Assembly: GCF_003415675.1 (NCBI RefSeq)
Contig: NZ_QFZK01000003.1
Coordinates: 186,001-250,000, forward strand
Reading direction: 5' to 3'
DNA: 64,000 bases
DNA from: Rhodoferax lacus
Lineage (GTDB): Bacteria > Pseudomonadota > Gammaproteobacteria > Burkholderiales > Burkholderiaceae_C
In this document: piece by piece, positions 37,450 through 45,280 of the stretch
How the letters are laid out: every line of letters begins with the position of its first letter
How positions within the stretch are numbered: the first letter of the stretch is position 1
Program-made: the position numbers and the translations under genes
Notes under the pieces: model-generated
Told to the model about the DNA's origin: nothing
The model's input: the letters and a program-made list of their open reading frames with translations, nothing else
Databases searched by the model: none

Positions 37450-39168
37450 TCAGAACAAAAAGTACCGCTGCGCCAGCGGCAAACTCACGGCCGGTTCGCA
37501 AGTCAGCAGTTGCCCGTCGGCGCGCACCGAGTACGTTTGCGCGTCGATCTCCATGGTGGGCAAATAGCTGTTGTGCACCATGTGCTGCTTGCGCACGCCG
37601 CGGATGTTTTTTACGGCACTCAGATTCTTGGCCAGGCCAAAGCGGTCCTTGATGCCGGCATTCAACCCGGCCTGTGACACGAAAGTCAAAGAGCCGCGCG
37701 TGAGGGCGCCTCCATAGGCGCCGAACATGGGGCGGTAGTGCACCGGCTGCGGTGTGGGAATGCTGGCATTGGGGTCGCCCATGGCGGCGAAAGCGATGAA
37801 TCCGCCCTTCAAAATCAGTGCGGGCTTCACGCCAAAGAAGGCCGGCTTGTAGACCACCAGGTCGGCAAACTTGCCCACCTCAACACTGCCCACCTCGTGG
37901 CTGATGCCGTGGGCAATGGCCGGGTTGATGGTGTATTTGGCGATATAGCGTTTGACACGGAAGTTGTCGCTGCGGGATGTGTCATCACCGAGGCTGCCGC
38001 GCTGCGCCTTCATCTTGTGTGCGGTCTGCCAGGTGCGGATGATCACCTCGCCCACGCGGCCCATGGCCTGGCTGTCGCTGCTCATCATGCTGATGGCGCC
38101 CAGGTCGTGCAGGATGTCCTCTGCAGCAATGGTTTCCTTGCGGATGCGGCTCTCGGCAAACGCCAAATCTTCGGCAATGCCCGCGTCCAGGTGGTGGCAA
38201 ACCATCAACATGTCCACATGCTCGTCCAGCGTGTTCACCGTGTAGGGCATGGTGGGGTTGGTGGAGCTGGGCAAAAAGTTGGCCTGGCCCACCACCTTCA
38301 GAATGTCGGGGGCATGGCCGCCGCCGGCACCTTCGGTATGGAAGGCGCACAGGCCTCGCCCTTTGGTGGCGGCTATGGTGTTTTCCACAAAGCCGGATTC
38401 GTTGAGCGTGTCGGAGTGGATGGCCACTTGCACATCGGTTTCATCCGCCACATCCAGGCAGTTGCTGATGGCCGCGGGCGTGGTGCCCCAGTCTTCATGC
38501 AGCTTCAATCCAATCACGCCAGCATTCACCTGCTCGTGCAGGGCAGCTGGCAAGGACGCATTGCCCTTGCCCAGAAAGCCCAGGTTCATGGGGAAGGCAT
38601 CGGCCGCTTGCAGCATGCGCTCGATGTTCCAGGGGCCGGGCGTGCAGGTGGTGGCAAAGGTGCCGGTGGCCGGGCCCGTGCCGCCGCCCAGCATGGTGGT
38701 CACACCGCTGGCCAGGGCTTCCTCAATCTGCTGTGGGCAGATGAAGTGGATGTGCGAATCAATGCCGCCAGCGGTGACGATGTTGCCTTCGCAGCTGATG
38801 ACCTCGGTGCCGGGTCCGATGATGATGTCCACGCCGGGCTGCGTGTCGGGGTTGCCGGCCTTGCCGATGCCCACGATGCGCCCGCCCTTGAGGCCGATGT
38901 CGGCCTTCACAATGCCCCAGTGGTCGATGATGAGGGCGTTGGTCATCACGCAGTCCACCGCACCTTCGGCGTTGGTGCGCTGGCTTTGCGCCATGCCGTC
39001 CCGTATGGTCTTGCCACCGCCGAACTTCACTTCTTCGCCATAGCTGCCTGCAGCCAGGGTGTAGTCTTTTTCCACTTCAATCAGCAGGCCGGTGTCAGCC
39101 AGGCGCACGCGGTCGCCGGTGGTGGGGCCAAAAATTTCCGCATAGGCGCGGCGTCCGATGGTTGCCAT
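37450..39168 (-). CDS. ureC: Urease alpha subunit
   Basis: Catalytic subunit of nickel urease (urea + H2O to 2 NH3 + CO2), 572 residues, full length. Active-site features: HIHFICPQQ (nickel ligands), GLKLHEDWG with the lysine that is carbamylated to bridge the two nickels, the histidines in IHSDTLNE and [10 protein letters not shown], and the mobile flap [22 protein letters not shown] with its conserved Cys and His. It starts one base inside the ureB stop. Downstream, the run stops here; ureE lies 2.4 kb further on after plus-strand genes. Confidence 0.98.
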   Translation of the reverse strand: MATIGRRAYAEIFGPTTGDRVRLADTGLLIEVEKDYTLAAGSYGEEVKFGGGKTIRDGMAQSQRTNAEGAVDCVMTNALIIDHWGIVKADIGLKGGRIVGIGKAGNPDTQPGVDIIIGPGTEVISCEGNIVTAGGIDSHIHFICPQQIEEALASGVTTMLGGGTGPATGTFATTCTPGPWNIERMLQAADAFPMNLGFLGKGNASLPAALHEQVNAGVIGLKLHEDWGTTPAAISNCLDVADETDVQVAIHSDTLNESGFVENTIAATKGRGLCAFHTEGAGGGHAPDILKVVGQANFLPSSTNPTMPYTVNTLDEHVDMLMVCHHLDAGIAEDLAFAESRIRKETIAAEDILHDLGAISMMSSDSQAMGRVGEVIIRTWQTAHKMKAQRGSLGDDTSRSDNFRVKRYIAKYTINPAIAHGISHEVGSVEVGKFADLVVYKPAFFGVKPALILKGGFIAFAAMGDPNASIPTPQPVHYRPMFGAYGGALTRGSLTFVSQAGLNAGIKDRFGLAKNLSAVKNIRGVRKQHMVHNSYLPTMEIDAQTYSVRADGQLLTCEPAVSLPLAQRYFLF

Positions 39169-39503
39169 TATTTGTCTCCGCCCTGGGCTGTCGTTTGAGC
39201 CAATGGCCCCTGGGTCAATCCGCGAAATCCATACACCACGCGGTCGCCCGCAAAGTCCACCAGTTCTACGGTGCGCTGCTGGCCCGGCTCGAAACGTACG
39301 GCAGAACCTGATGCGATGTTGAGGCGCATGCCCTGCGCGGCTGCACGGTCAAAGCCCAAGGCGCCATTGGTCTCGGCAAAGTGGTAATGCGAGCCCACCT
39401 GCACCGGGCGGTCGGCGGTGTTTTGCACCACCAGGGTGAGGGTACGCCGTCCGGCGTTGAGGGTGTGTTCACCGTCGTCGGTGAGGATTTCGCCCGGGGT
39501 CAT
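39168..39503 (-). CDS. ureB: Urease beta subunit
   Basis: Structural urease subunit of 111 residues from ATG 39503, which gives the canonical [13 protein letters not shown] start; an in-frame start at 39521 would add six residues. The motif [10 protein letters not shown] (nickel-site support) and the ending FRG are typical. It overlaps ureC by one base and follows the ureJ gene. Confidence 0.97.
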   Translation of the reverse strand: MTPGEILTDDGEHTLNAGRRTLTLVVQNTADRPVQVGSHYHFAETNGALGFDRAAAQGMRLNIASGSAVRFEPGQQRTVELVDFAGDRVVYGFRGLTQGPLAQTTAQGGDK

Positions 39504-39528
39504 AAGTGCGTGCCCAATCAAAAACGGT

Positions 39529-40137
39529 TTAGTTGGTCAGTTGCAGGAACAGCAGGGCGCTGCCCAAGGCGGCCACAGCGCCACCCAGCATGCGGGGTAC
39601 CCAGACGTTGGCGCCGCGCAAGGACCAGCCCAGTGCCAGGCCCATGGTGTGCAGCAGCAGTGTTGCGCTGACCATGCCGGCCAGGGCCTGGAAGGCATTG
39701 GCGTTGTTGGCCAGCTCATAGCCGTGGGCCAGGCCGTGGAACAGCGCAAACACACCCGCCAGCATGGCAGCGGCCACACCGCGCAGCGGCAGCTTGCTGA
39801 CCACCAGCAAACCGGCTGCCACCAGGGATGCAGCAATCATGGGCTCCACCGCGGGGATCTGCATGCCTTGCAGCCCCAGGGCCGCACCGGCCAGCAGCAC
39901 ATTGGCAAAGCCCAGTGGGCCCCACAGCATTTCACGGCCAAACTGTTTGGCAATCAGCGCGCTCCACAGGCCGATAGCCAGCATCACCGCCATGTGGTCC
40001 AGGCCGGCAAAGGGGTGCAGAAAGCCCGCCATGAAACCCATGTGCTGGTGCACGTCCACCCCGGTGTGGGCCAGGGCGCTGCCCGATGCGGCGGCCGTGG
40101 CCAACAGGGCCAAAAGAGCTTTCAGTTTCGTATGCAT
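39529..40137 (-). CDS. ureJ: HupE/UreJ family membrane protein, probable nickel transporter
   Basis: Inner-membrane protein of 202 residues from ATG 40137: a cleavable signal peptide ending ASGSALA, then [35 protein letters not shown] with the histidine/aspartate-rich motif of HupE/UreJ, and about six membrane segments. These proteins are thought to bring nickel into the cell for urease or hydrogenase. It lies between ureA and ureB, a known position for ureJ. Confidence 0.9.
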   Translation of the reverse strand: MHTKLKALLALLATAAASGSALAHTGVDVHQHMGFMAGFLHPFAGLDHMAVMLAIGLWSALIAKQFGREMLWGPLGFANVLLAGAALGLQGMQIPAVEPMIAASLVAAGLLVVSKLPLRGVAAAMLAGVFALFHGLAHGYELANNANAFQALAGMVSATLLLHTMGLALGWSLRGANVWVPRMLGGAVAALGSALLFLQLTN

Positions 40138-40159
40138 AGGGGCTCCCAAAACGTGGTGT

Positions 40160-40285
40160 TGATTGAAAGGGTGGAGGAGGGAAAGCATTTTTCAGGAACA
40201 CCGTGGAACCGGCTCCGCCGGGCCACTGGTGTTGCCCCCTGCAAGGGGGAAAGAGGCCACACGCAGTGGGCAAGCCGGGGGGTGT
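40160..40285. repeat. Intergenic palindromic sequence between ureA and ureJ
   Basis: The 148-base gap between ureA and ureJ contains CCCCC-TGCAA-GGGGG (40235-40249) inside a GC-rich segment (GGCCACTGGTGTTGCCCCCTGC...GGCCACACGC) that I recognise as the style of dispersed extragenic palindromes in Comamonadaceae. It may modulate ureA versus ureJBC mRNA levels. No coding potential. Confidence 0.5.
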
Positions 40286-40588
40286 TCATATTATTGGCTG
40301 ATGGACGGTGACCAGCTTGGTGCCATCAGGGAAGGTGGCTTCCACCTGGATGTCGGGAATCATCTCGGCAATGCCGTCCATGACATCGTCGCGCGTCAGC
40401 ACGGTGCGTCCATAGGACATGAGCTGGGCCACGGTCTTGCCGTCGCGCGCGCCTTCCATCACCGCCGCGCTGATCAGGGCGATGGCTTCGGGGTAATTCA
40501 GCTTCAGTCCACGGCCTTTGCGGCGCTCGGCCAGCAGAGCGGCTGTGAAGATCAGCAGCTTGTCCTTCTCTCGTGGTGTCAGTTCCAT
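40286..40588 (-). CDS. ureA: Urease gamma subunit
   Basis: Structural urease subunit of 100 residues, normal length, with the family start [36 protein letters not shown] and the [21 protein letters not shown] end. First gene of the ureA-ureJ-ureB-ureC block. About 60 bases upstream is a strong match to a sigma-54 promoter, so expression is probably tied to nitrogen limitation. ureD, often located just upstream of ureA, is absent. Confidence 0.98.
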   Translation of the reverse strand: MELTPREKDKLLIFTAALLAERRKGRGLKLNYPEAIALISAAVMEGARDGKTVAQLMSYGRTVLTRDDVMDGIAEMIPDIQVEATFPDGTKLVTVHQPII

Positions 40589-40646
40589 GGCGGTGTGCTC
40601 GTAGGTGTCGCTTTAGTTCAGGCTACAGATTAATGCATAGGACTAA

Positions 40647-40661
40647 GCAAGGCCCGTGCCC
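40647..40661 (-). promoter_or_regulatory. Sigma-54 (RpoN) -24/-12 promoter for ureA
   Basis: Minus strand reads GGGCACGGGCCTTGCTT: GGCACG-N4-TTGC-T, with the obligatory GG-N10-GC spacing, matching the consensus TGGCACGNNNNTTGCW at every fixed position except the first T. Start of transcription is expected near 40636, giving a leader of about 50 bases before the ureA ATG. Confidence 0.75.
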
Positions 40662-40720
40662 TGTCGCATTGACCCCACGCGCGGGCATGCTGAAACCTTG
40701 CAGCAAGCTGAGTGTGCGCG

Positions 40721-40770
40721 GGGGTGGCACAGAAACTGCACCCGAAACAGGGTGCACCCTGTCCCACCCC
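40721..40770. promoter_or_regulatory. Nested dyad with NtrC-like half sites upstream of ureA
   Basis: Outer arms GGGGTGGCACAG (40721-40732) and CTGTCCCACCCC (40759-40770) match in 11 of 12 positions; inner arms TGCACCC (40737-40743) and GGGTGCA (40750-40756) are perfect. TGCACC/GGTGCA are the half sites of NtrC boxes, but the spacing is eight bases between the hexamers instead of five. It lies 75-110 bases upstream of the ureA sigma-54 element, a usual enhancer distance, and overlaps the likely start of the transporter-kinase gene. Confidence 0.5.
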
Positions 40771-43700
40771 CGTCCCCGGAAGACCTCCAGAGCAACCCCG
40801 CTGCCCGCCAGCGGGTGGTCAAAATCCGCCGCGACTACAACAACTGGGTGGCCAGCGAGACCATGGAGGACTACGCCCTGCGCTTCACGCCGCAGCGCTT
40901 TCGGCGCTGGTCCGAGTGGCGGGTGGCCAACACCGCCTTTGGCGCGGCTTCGTTCCTGATTCTGGAGGCGGTGGGCGCCACCCTGCTGGTGCAATACGGT
41001 TTTGCCAACGCCTTCTGGGCGATTCTGGTCACCGGCCTGGTGATCTTCCTGGCCGGCCTGCCCATCAGCGTGTACGCGGCACGCTACGGCGTGGACATGG
41101 ACCTGCTCACGCGCGGGGCGGGCTTTGGCTACATCGGCTCCACCATCACCTCGCTGATCTATGCCTCGTTCACCTTCATCTTCTTTGCGCTCGAAGCGGC
41201 CGTTATGGCCTATGCGCTGGAGCTGGCACTCGATATTCCGCCCACCTGGGGTTACCTGATCTGCGCGTTGGTGGTGATCCCGTTGGTCACCCACGGGGTG
41301 TCCACCATCAGCAAATTGCAGCTCTGGACCCAGCCCATCTGGTTGTTGATGCTGGTCGTCCCCTTTGGCTATGTTTTGGTGCGCGAGCCCGCGGCTTTTG
41401 CGGGAATCACGCACTACGCTGGTGAATTGGGCACGGGTGGCGTGTTCGATGTGCATTTATTTGGTGCTGCGCTGACGGTGGGCATTGCCCTGATCACGCA
41501 AATGGGCGAGCAGGCCGACTACCTGCGCTTCATGCCGCAGCAGACCGCACACAACCGCAAACGCTGGTGGTTCGCGGTGCTGGTGGGCGGCCCCGGTTGG
41601 GTGGTGCTGGGTGTGCTGAAAATGCTGGGCGGCGCCTTTCTGGCGTATCTGGCCATCAGCCACAGCGTGCCTGCCGAGCGCGCGGTAGACCCCAACCAGA
41701 TGTACCTGGCGGCCTATGAGTATGTGTTCCCCACCCTGGGCTGGGCGGTGGCGGCTACGGCCTTGTTTGTGGTGCTCTCGCAGCTCAAGATCAATGTCAC
41801 CAATGCCTATGCGGGTTCGCTGGCCTGGAGCAACTTTTTTTCGCGCCTGACGCACAGCCATCCCGGGCGCGTGGTCTGGGTGGTGTTCAACAGCCTGATT
41901 GCCTTCATGCTGATGGAGATGGATGTGTTCCAGGCCCTGGGCGATGTGCTGGGCCTGTACTCCAACATCGCCATCGCCTGGATCATGGCGGTGGTGGCCG
42001 ATCTGGTGATCAACAAGCCGTTGGGCCTGTCGCCCAAGGGCATCGAGTTCAAGCGTGCCCATCTGTATGACATCAACCCGGTGGGCGTGGGCGCCATGGC
42101 ACTGGCCTCACTCTTGTCGATAGCCGCCTACCTGGGGTTGTTCGGGCCCACGGCGCAGGCGTTTTCGGCCGTGGTGGCGTTGGTCACTGCGCTGATCGCT
42201 TCACCGTTGCTGGCCTGGCTCACCAAAGGCCGCTATTACATTGCAAGAGACTCGGCCAAGGAGCAAGGCGGCTACTCGCGCCTGACACCCAGCCGCTGCG
42301 TCATCTGCGAACGCACTTACGAAGGCCCGGACATGGCGCACTGCCCGGCCTACCAAGGGCCCATCTGCTCGCTGTGCTGCACGCTGGATGCGCGCTGTGG
42401 CGATGCCTGCAAGCCCCACGCCAGCCTGGCCGTGCAATGGTCTGGCGCACTGCGCTGGCTGCTGCCCCGCGCCACCTGGCCGTACCTGGACACGGGCCTC
42501 TCGCACTTTGTGCTGCTGATGGGTGTGATCGTGCCGCTGCTGGTTACCGTGTTTGCCATGTTCTACCGCCAGGAGCTGTCCGCCTTTGCCGACATGGCAG
42601 AGAGTCAGGCCGCCCTGCGCGCGGCCCTGCTGTCGGGCTTCAGCAAGGCCTTTGCAGCACTCTTGCTGCTCTCGGGCATCGTGGCCTGGTGGTTGGTGCT
42701 GGCGCACAAGAGCCGCCAGGTGGCCCAAGAAGAATCCAACCGCCAGACCCATTTGCTGATGCGCGAGATTGAGCTGCACCGCCAGACCGACCGGGCCCTG
42801 CAGGACGCCCGCGCCGTGGCTGAGGTGGCGCGCAAGCAGGCCGAGCAGGCCAACGCCGCCAAGAGCCGCTACATCAGTGCCATCAGCCACGAGCTGCGCA
42901 CCCCTCTCAACAGCATCCTGGGCTACGCGCAACTGATGGGGCAGGACAGCGGCATACCACCGCACCGCAAGCAAGCGGTGAGCGTCATCCTGCGTGGCGG
43001 TGAGCACCTGCTCTCGCTGATGGAGGGCACGCTGGAGATGGCGCAGATCGAGTCCGGCAAGCTGATGCTCGCGCCCAAGCCGCTGCAGTTTGAAGCCGCC
43101 ATGGCCGATGTGGCCGACATGTTTGAGCTGCAGGCTTCCGACAAGGGGCTGTCCTTCCGCTACGAGGTGCAGGGCAGCCTGCCAGCCTGGGTCAAGGCCG
43201 ATGACAAGCGCCTGCGCCAGATCTGCTTCAACCTCCTGGGCAATGCCATCAAGTTCACGCAGCAGGGCGGGGTGGTGCTGCAGGTGCGCTATGCGCGTGA
43301 GATGGCCCACATCGAGATCCACGACACCGGCCCGGGCATGACGGCCGCCGAGGTGGAGCGCGTCTACGAGCCCTTTGTGCGCGGCGCCAGCGCGCAGGGT
43401 GCGGGTGGCTCTGGCCTGGGCCTCACCATTGCCAAGATGCTCACCGACCTGATGGGTGGCGAGATGCAGGTGCGTAGCGTGCCGGGCCAGGGTTCGGTGT
43501 TTGCCGTGCGCCTGTTCCTGCCGCAAATGCACCTGCCACCCGATGGCGTGCAGCAGCTGGAAGCCAGGCGCGTTGAACGTGCCAGCCGCAGTGGCTATGC
43601 GGGTGCGCGGCGCAAGATTCTGGTGGTGGACAACGAGGCCGCCGACCGTGCACTGCTCACGCAGGTACTGGAGCCGCTGGGCTTCGAGTTGCGCCAGGCC

Positions 43701-44240
43701 GCCAGCGGCCATGACTGCCTGGACCTGCTGGCCGCCGGACTGAACCCTGATGTGATCCTGCTGGACCTGGCCATGCCCGGCATTGATGGCTGGGAAACCC
43801 TGCGCCGCATCCGCGCGCTGGATGGGCCGCAGCCTGCCGTGGCCATCGTCTCGGCCAACGCGTTTGATCGCGCCCTGGACCACGGACTGGGCATTGCCAC
43901 GGAAGACTTCATCGTCAAGCCGGTGCGCCACAGCGAACTGCTGGACTGGTTGGAGCGGCGCCTGCAACTGGTCTGGGTCAGCAGCGCGCCCGCAGAAGTG
44001 CGGCCCGCGGCAGTGGCCCCTGCAACAACAGCGAGGCTGCCGCGCGAGGAACTGCTGGCGCTGCTGGGCCTGGTGCAACTGGGCTACTTCCGTGGCATCA
44101 CCAACAAGCTGGCCGCCCTGGCGCAGGCCCACCCGCAATGCGCGGGCCTGCTCACCCCACTGGATACACTGGCGCGCCAATACCAGTTCGAGACCATGTT
44201 GATGCAATTGCAGAAAGCGCTGGATGAACCCGTCTATTGA
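40752..44240 (+). CDS. NCS1-type transporter fused to hybrid histidine kinase and receiver
   Basis: Membrane sensor of about 1162 residues from GTG 40752 (in-frame GTG at 40656 or 40815 are alternatives). Residues about 20-500 are a 12-helix NCS1 nucleobase/hydantoin-cytosine-type permease (GFGYIGSTITSLIYASFTFI, GEQADYLRFMP, LKINVTNAYAGSLAWSNFF). A cysteine cluster follows (about 516-553: CxxC, C, CxxCC, C, C), then two more membrane helices (about 585-650), a coiled coil, HisKA with phospho-acceptor His in ISHELRTPLN (about 713), HATPase_c (GNAIKF, DTGPGM, GSGLGLTI), a receiver with Asp in VILLDLAMPGIDG (about 1005) and a short helical tail. It overlaps the response regulator gene by 17 bases. 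It likely senses a nitrogen compound, by transport or binding; the ligand is not known. Confidence 0.88.
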   Translation: MHPVPPPSPEDLQSNPAARQRVVKIRRDYNNWVASETMEDYALRFTPQRFRRWSEWRVANTAFGAASFLILEAVGATLLVQYGFANAFWAILVTGLVIFLAGLPISVYAARYGVDMDLLTRGAGFGYIGSTITSLIYASFTFIFFALEAAVMAYALELALDIPPTWGYLICALVVIPLVTHGVSTISKLQLWTQPIWLLMLVVPFGYVLVREPAAFAGITHYAGELGTGGVFDVHLFGAALTVGIALITQMGEQADYLRFMPQQTAHNRKRWWFAVLVGGPGWVVLGVLKMLGGAFLAYLAISHSVPAERAVDPNQMYLAAYEYVFPTLGWAVAATALFVVLSQLKINVTNAYAGSLAWSNFFSRLTHSHPGRVVWVVFNSLIAFMLMEMDVFQALGDVLGLYSNIAIAWIMAVVADLVINKPLGLSPKGIEFKRAHLYDINPVGVGAMALASLLSIAAYLGLFGPTAQAFSAVVALVTALIASPLLAWLTKGRYYIARDSAKEQGGYSRLTPSRCVICERTYEGPDMAHCPAYQGPICSLCCTLDARCGDACKPHASLAVQWSGALRWLLPRATWPYLDTGLSHFVLLMGVIVPLLVTVFAMFYRQELSAFADMAESQAALRAALLSGFSKAFAALLLLSGIVAWWLVLAHKSRQVAQEESNRQTHLLMREIELHRQTDRALQDARAVAEVARKQAEQANAAKSRYISAISHELRTPLNSILGYAQLMGQDSGIPPHRKQAVSVILRGGEHLLSLMEGTLEMAQIESGKLMLAPKPLQFEAAMADVADMFELQASDKGLSFRYEVQGSLPAWVKADDKRLRQICFNLLGNAIKFTQQGGVVLQVRYAREMAHIEIHDTGPGMTAAEVERVYEPFVRGASAQGAGGSGLGLTIAKMLTDLMGGEMQVRSVPGQGSVFAVRLFLPQMHLPPDGVQQLEARRVERASRSGYAGARRKILVVDNEAADRALLTQVLEPLGFELRQAASGHDCLDLLAAGLNPDVILLDLAMPGIDGWETLRRIRALDGPQPAVAIVSANAFDRALDHGLGIATEDFIVKPVRHSELLDWLERRLQLVWVSSAPAEVRPAAVAPATTARLPREELLALLGLVQLGYFRGITNKLAALAQAHPQCAGLLTPLDTLARQYQFETMLMQLQKALDEPVY

Positions 44241-45201
44241 CATCGCCAGCGCCCTGGACCGCGGCAACAGCGACGTGGTGCTCATCGTCGATGACGTGCC
44301 CGACAACCTGTCGGTGCTGCACGACGCGCTGGATGAGTCCGGCTACACCGTGCTGATCGCCACCAGCGGCGAGGCGGCCCTCAAGCGCGCCCTGCAAGCG
44401 CTGCCCGATGTGGTGCTGCTGGACGCCATGATGCCCGGCATGGACGGCTTCGAGGTTGCCCGGCGCCTCAAGGCGCAGGCCGAGACCGCCCACATCCCCA
44501 TCATTTTCATGACCGGCCTCACCGAAACCGAACACCTGGTGGCCGCACTCGAATGCGGTGCGGTGGACTACGTCACCAAGCCCATCAAGCCCAAGGAAGT
44601 TCTGGCCCGCATGGGTGTGCATCTGGCCGGCGCACGCGAGCGCAGGCAGACCCGCAATGCGCTGGACGCCTTTGGCTACGCCACCATCACCGTGCGGGCG
44701 TCGGACGGCGCGCTCCTGTGGCAAACCCCGCTGGCGCGCGAACTGCTGTTGCGCTACTGCGGCACGCAGGCGCCAGAGACGCCGCAGGAGGTCGTGGCCT
44801 GGCTGCAGCAATGCCTGTCCAGACTGGACCAGCCCGGTGAGCCGCCGCGCCTGACGCTGGAGCGGGGTGCTGCGCGCCTGGGCTTCCGGCTGCACCAGCA
44901 GATTGGCGATGTGGACGCGCAGGGCGACTGGCTGATCGTCATGCGCGAGGTGTCAGACACCGCCGTCATCGAGGCCATTGGCCTGTCGTTCAAGCTCACC
45001 CCCAAGGAGGCCGAGGTGCTGTACTGGGTGGTCAAGGGCAAGACCAACAAGGACATCGGCGACATCCTGGGCAGCAGCCCCATGACGGTGAAGAAACACC
45101 TGGAGCGGGTGTTCGTGAAGCTGGGCGTGGAAACCCGCACCGCGGCGGCTGGCATGGCCATGGGGCGCATACGCCTTTTGCAGCCCCAATTCGAAATTTG
45201 A
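44224..45201 (+). CDS. Response regulator with receiver and LuxR-type HTH
   Basis: Transcription regulator of 325 residues. Receiver domain about 18-135 with acidic residues in IVDDVPDN, the phospho-acceptor Asp in [14 protein letters not shown] and the Lys in VTKPIK; a middle region (about 150-245) with no catalytic motif, perhaps PAS-like; and a LuxR/NarL-type helix-turn-helix at the C-terminus ([45 protein letters not shown]). The start overlaps the transporter-kinase gene, which makes it the natural partner. Candidate targets are the divergent ure genes, the urt operon or its own operon. Confidence 0.92.
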   Translation: MNPSIDIASALDRGNSDVVLIVDDVPDNLSVLHDALDESGYTVLIATSGEAALKRALQALPDVVLLDAMMPGMDGFEVARRLKAQAETAHIPIIFMTGLTETEHLVAALECGAVDYVTKPIKPKEVLARMGVHLAGARERRQTRNALDAFGYATITVRASDGALLWQTPLARELLLRYCGTQAPETPQEVVAWLQQCLSRLDQPGEPPRLTLERGAARLGFRLHQQIGDVDAQGDWLIVMREVSDTAVIEAIGLSFKLTPKEAEVLYWVVKGKTNKDIGDILGSSPMTVKKHLERVFVKLGVETRTAAAGMAMGRIRLLQPQFEI

Positions 45202-45280
45202 TGATCCGATGCACGCGCTTTGGCCTGAAGCAGACGCTGCATTTGATATAAACGATGCAATACAAATACAGGTGCAAAAC

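Noticed and set aside
40656..40751. GTG 40656 as start of the transporter-kinase
   Set aside because: It lies within the sigma-54 element of ureA and adds a Cys/Arg-rich stretch unlike NCS1 N-termini; kept as an alternative because an AAGG lies upstream.
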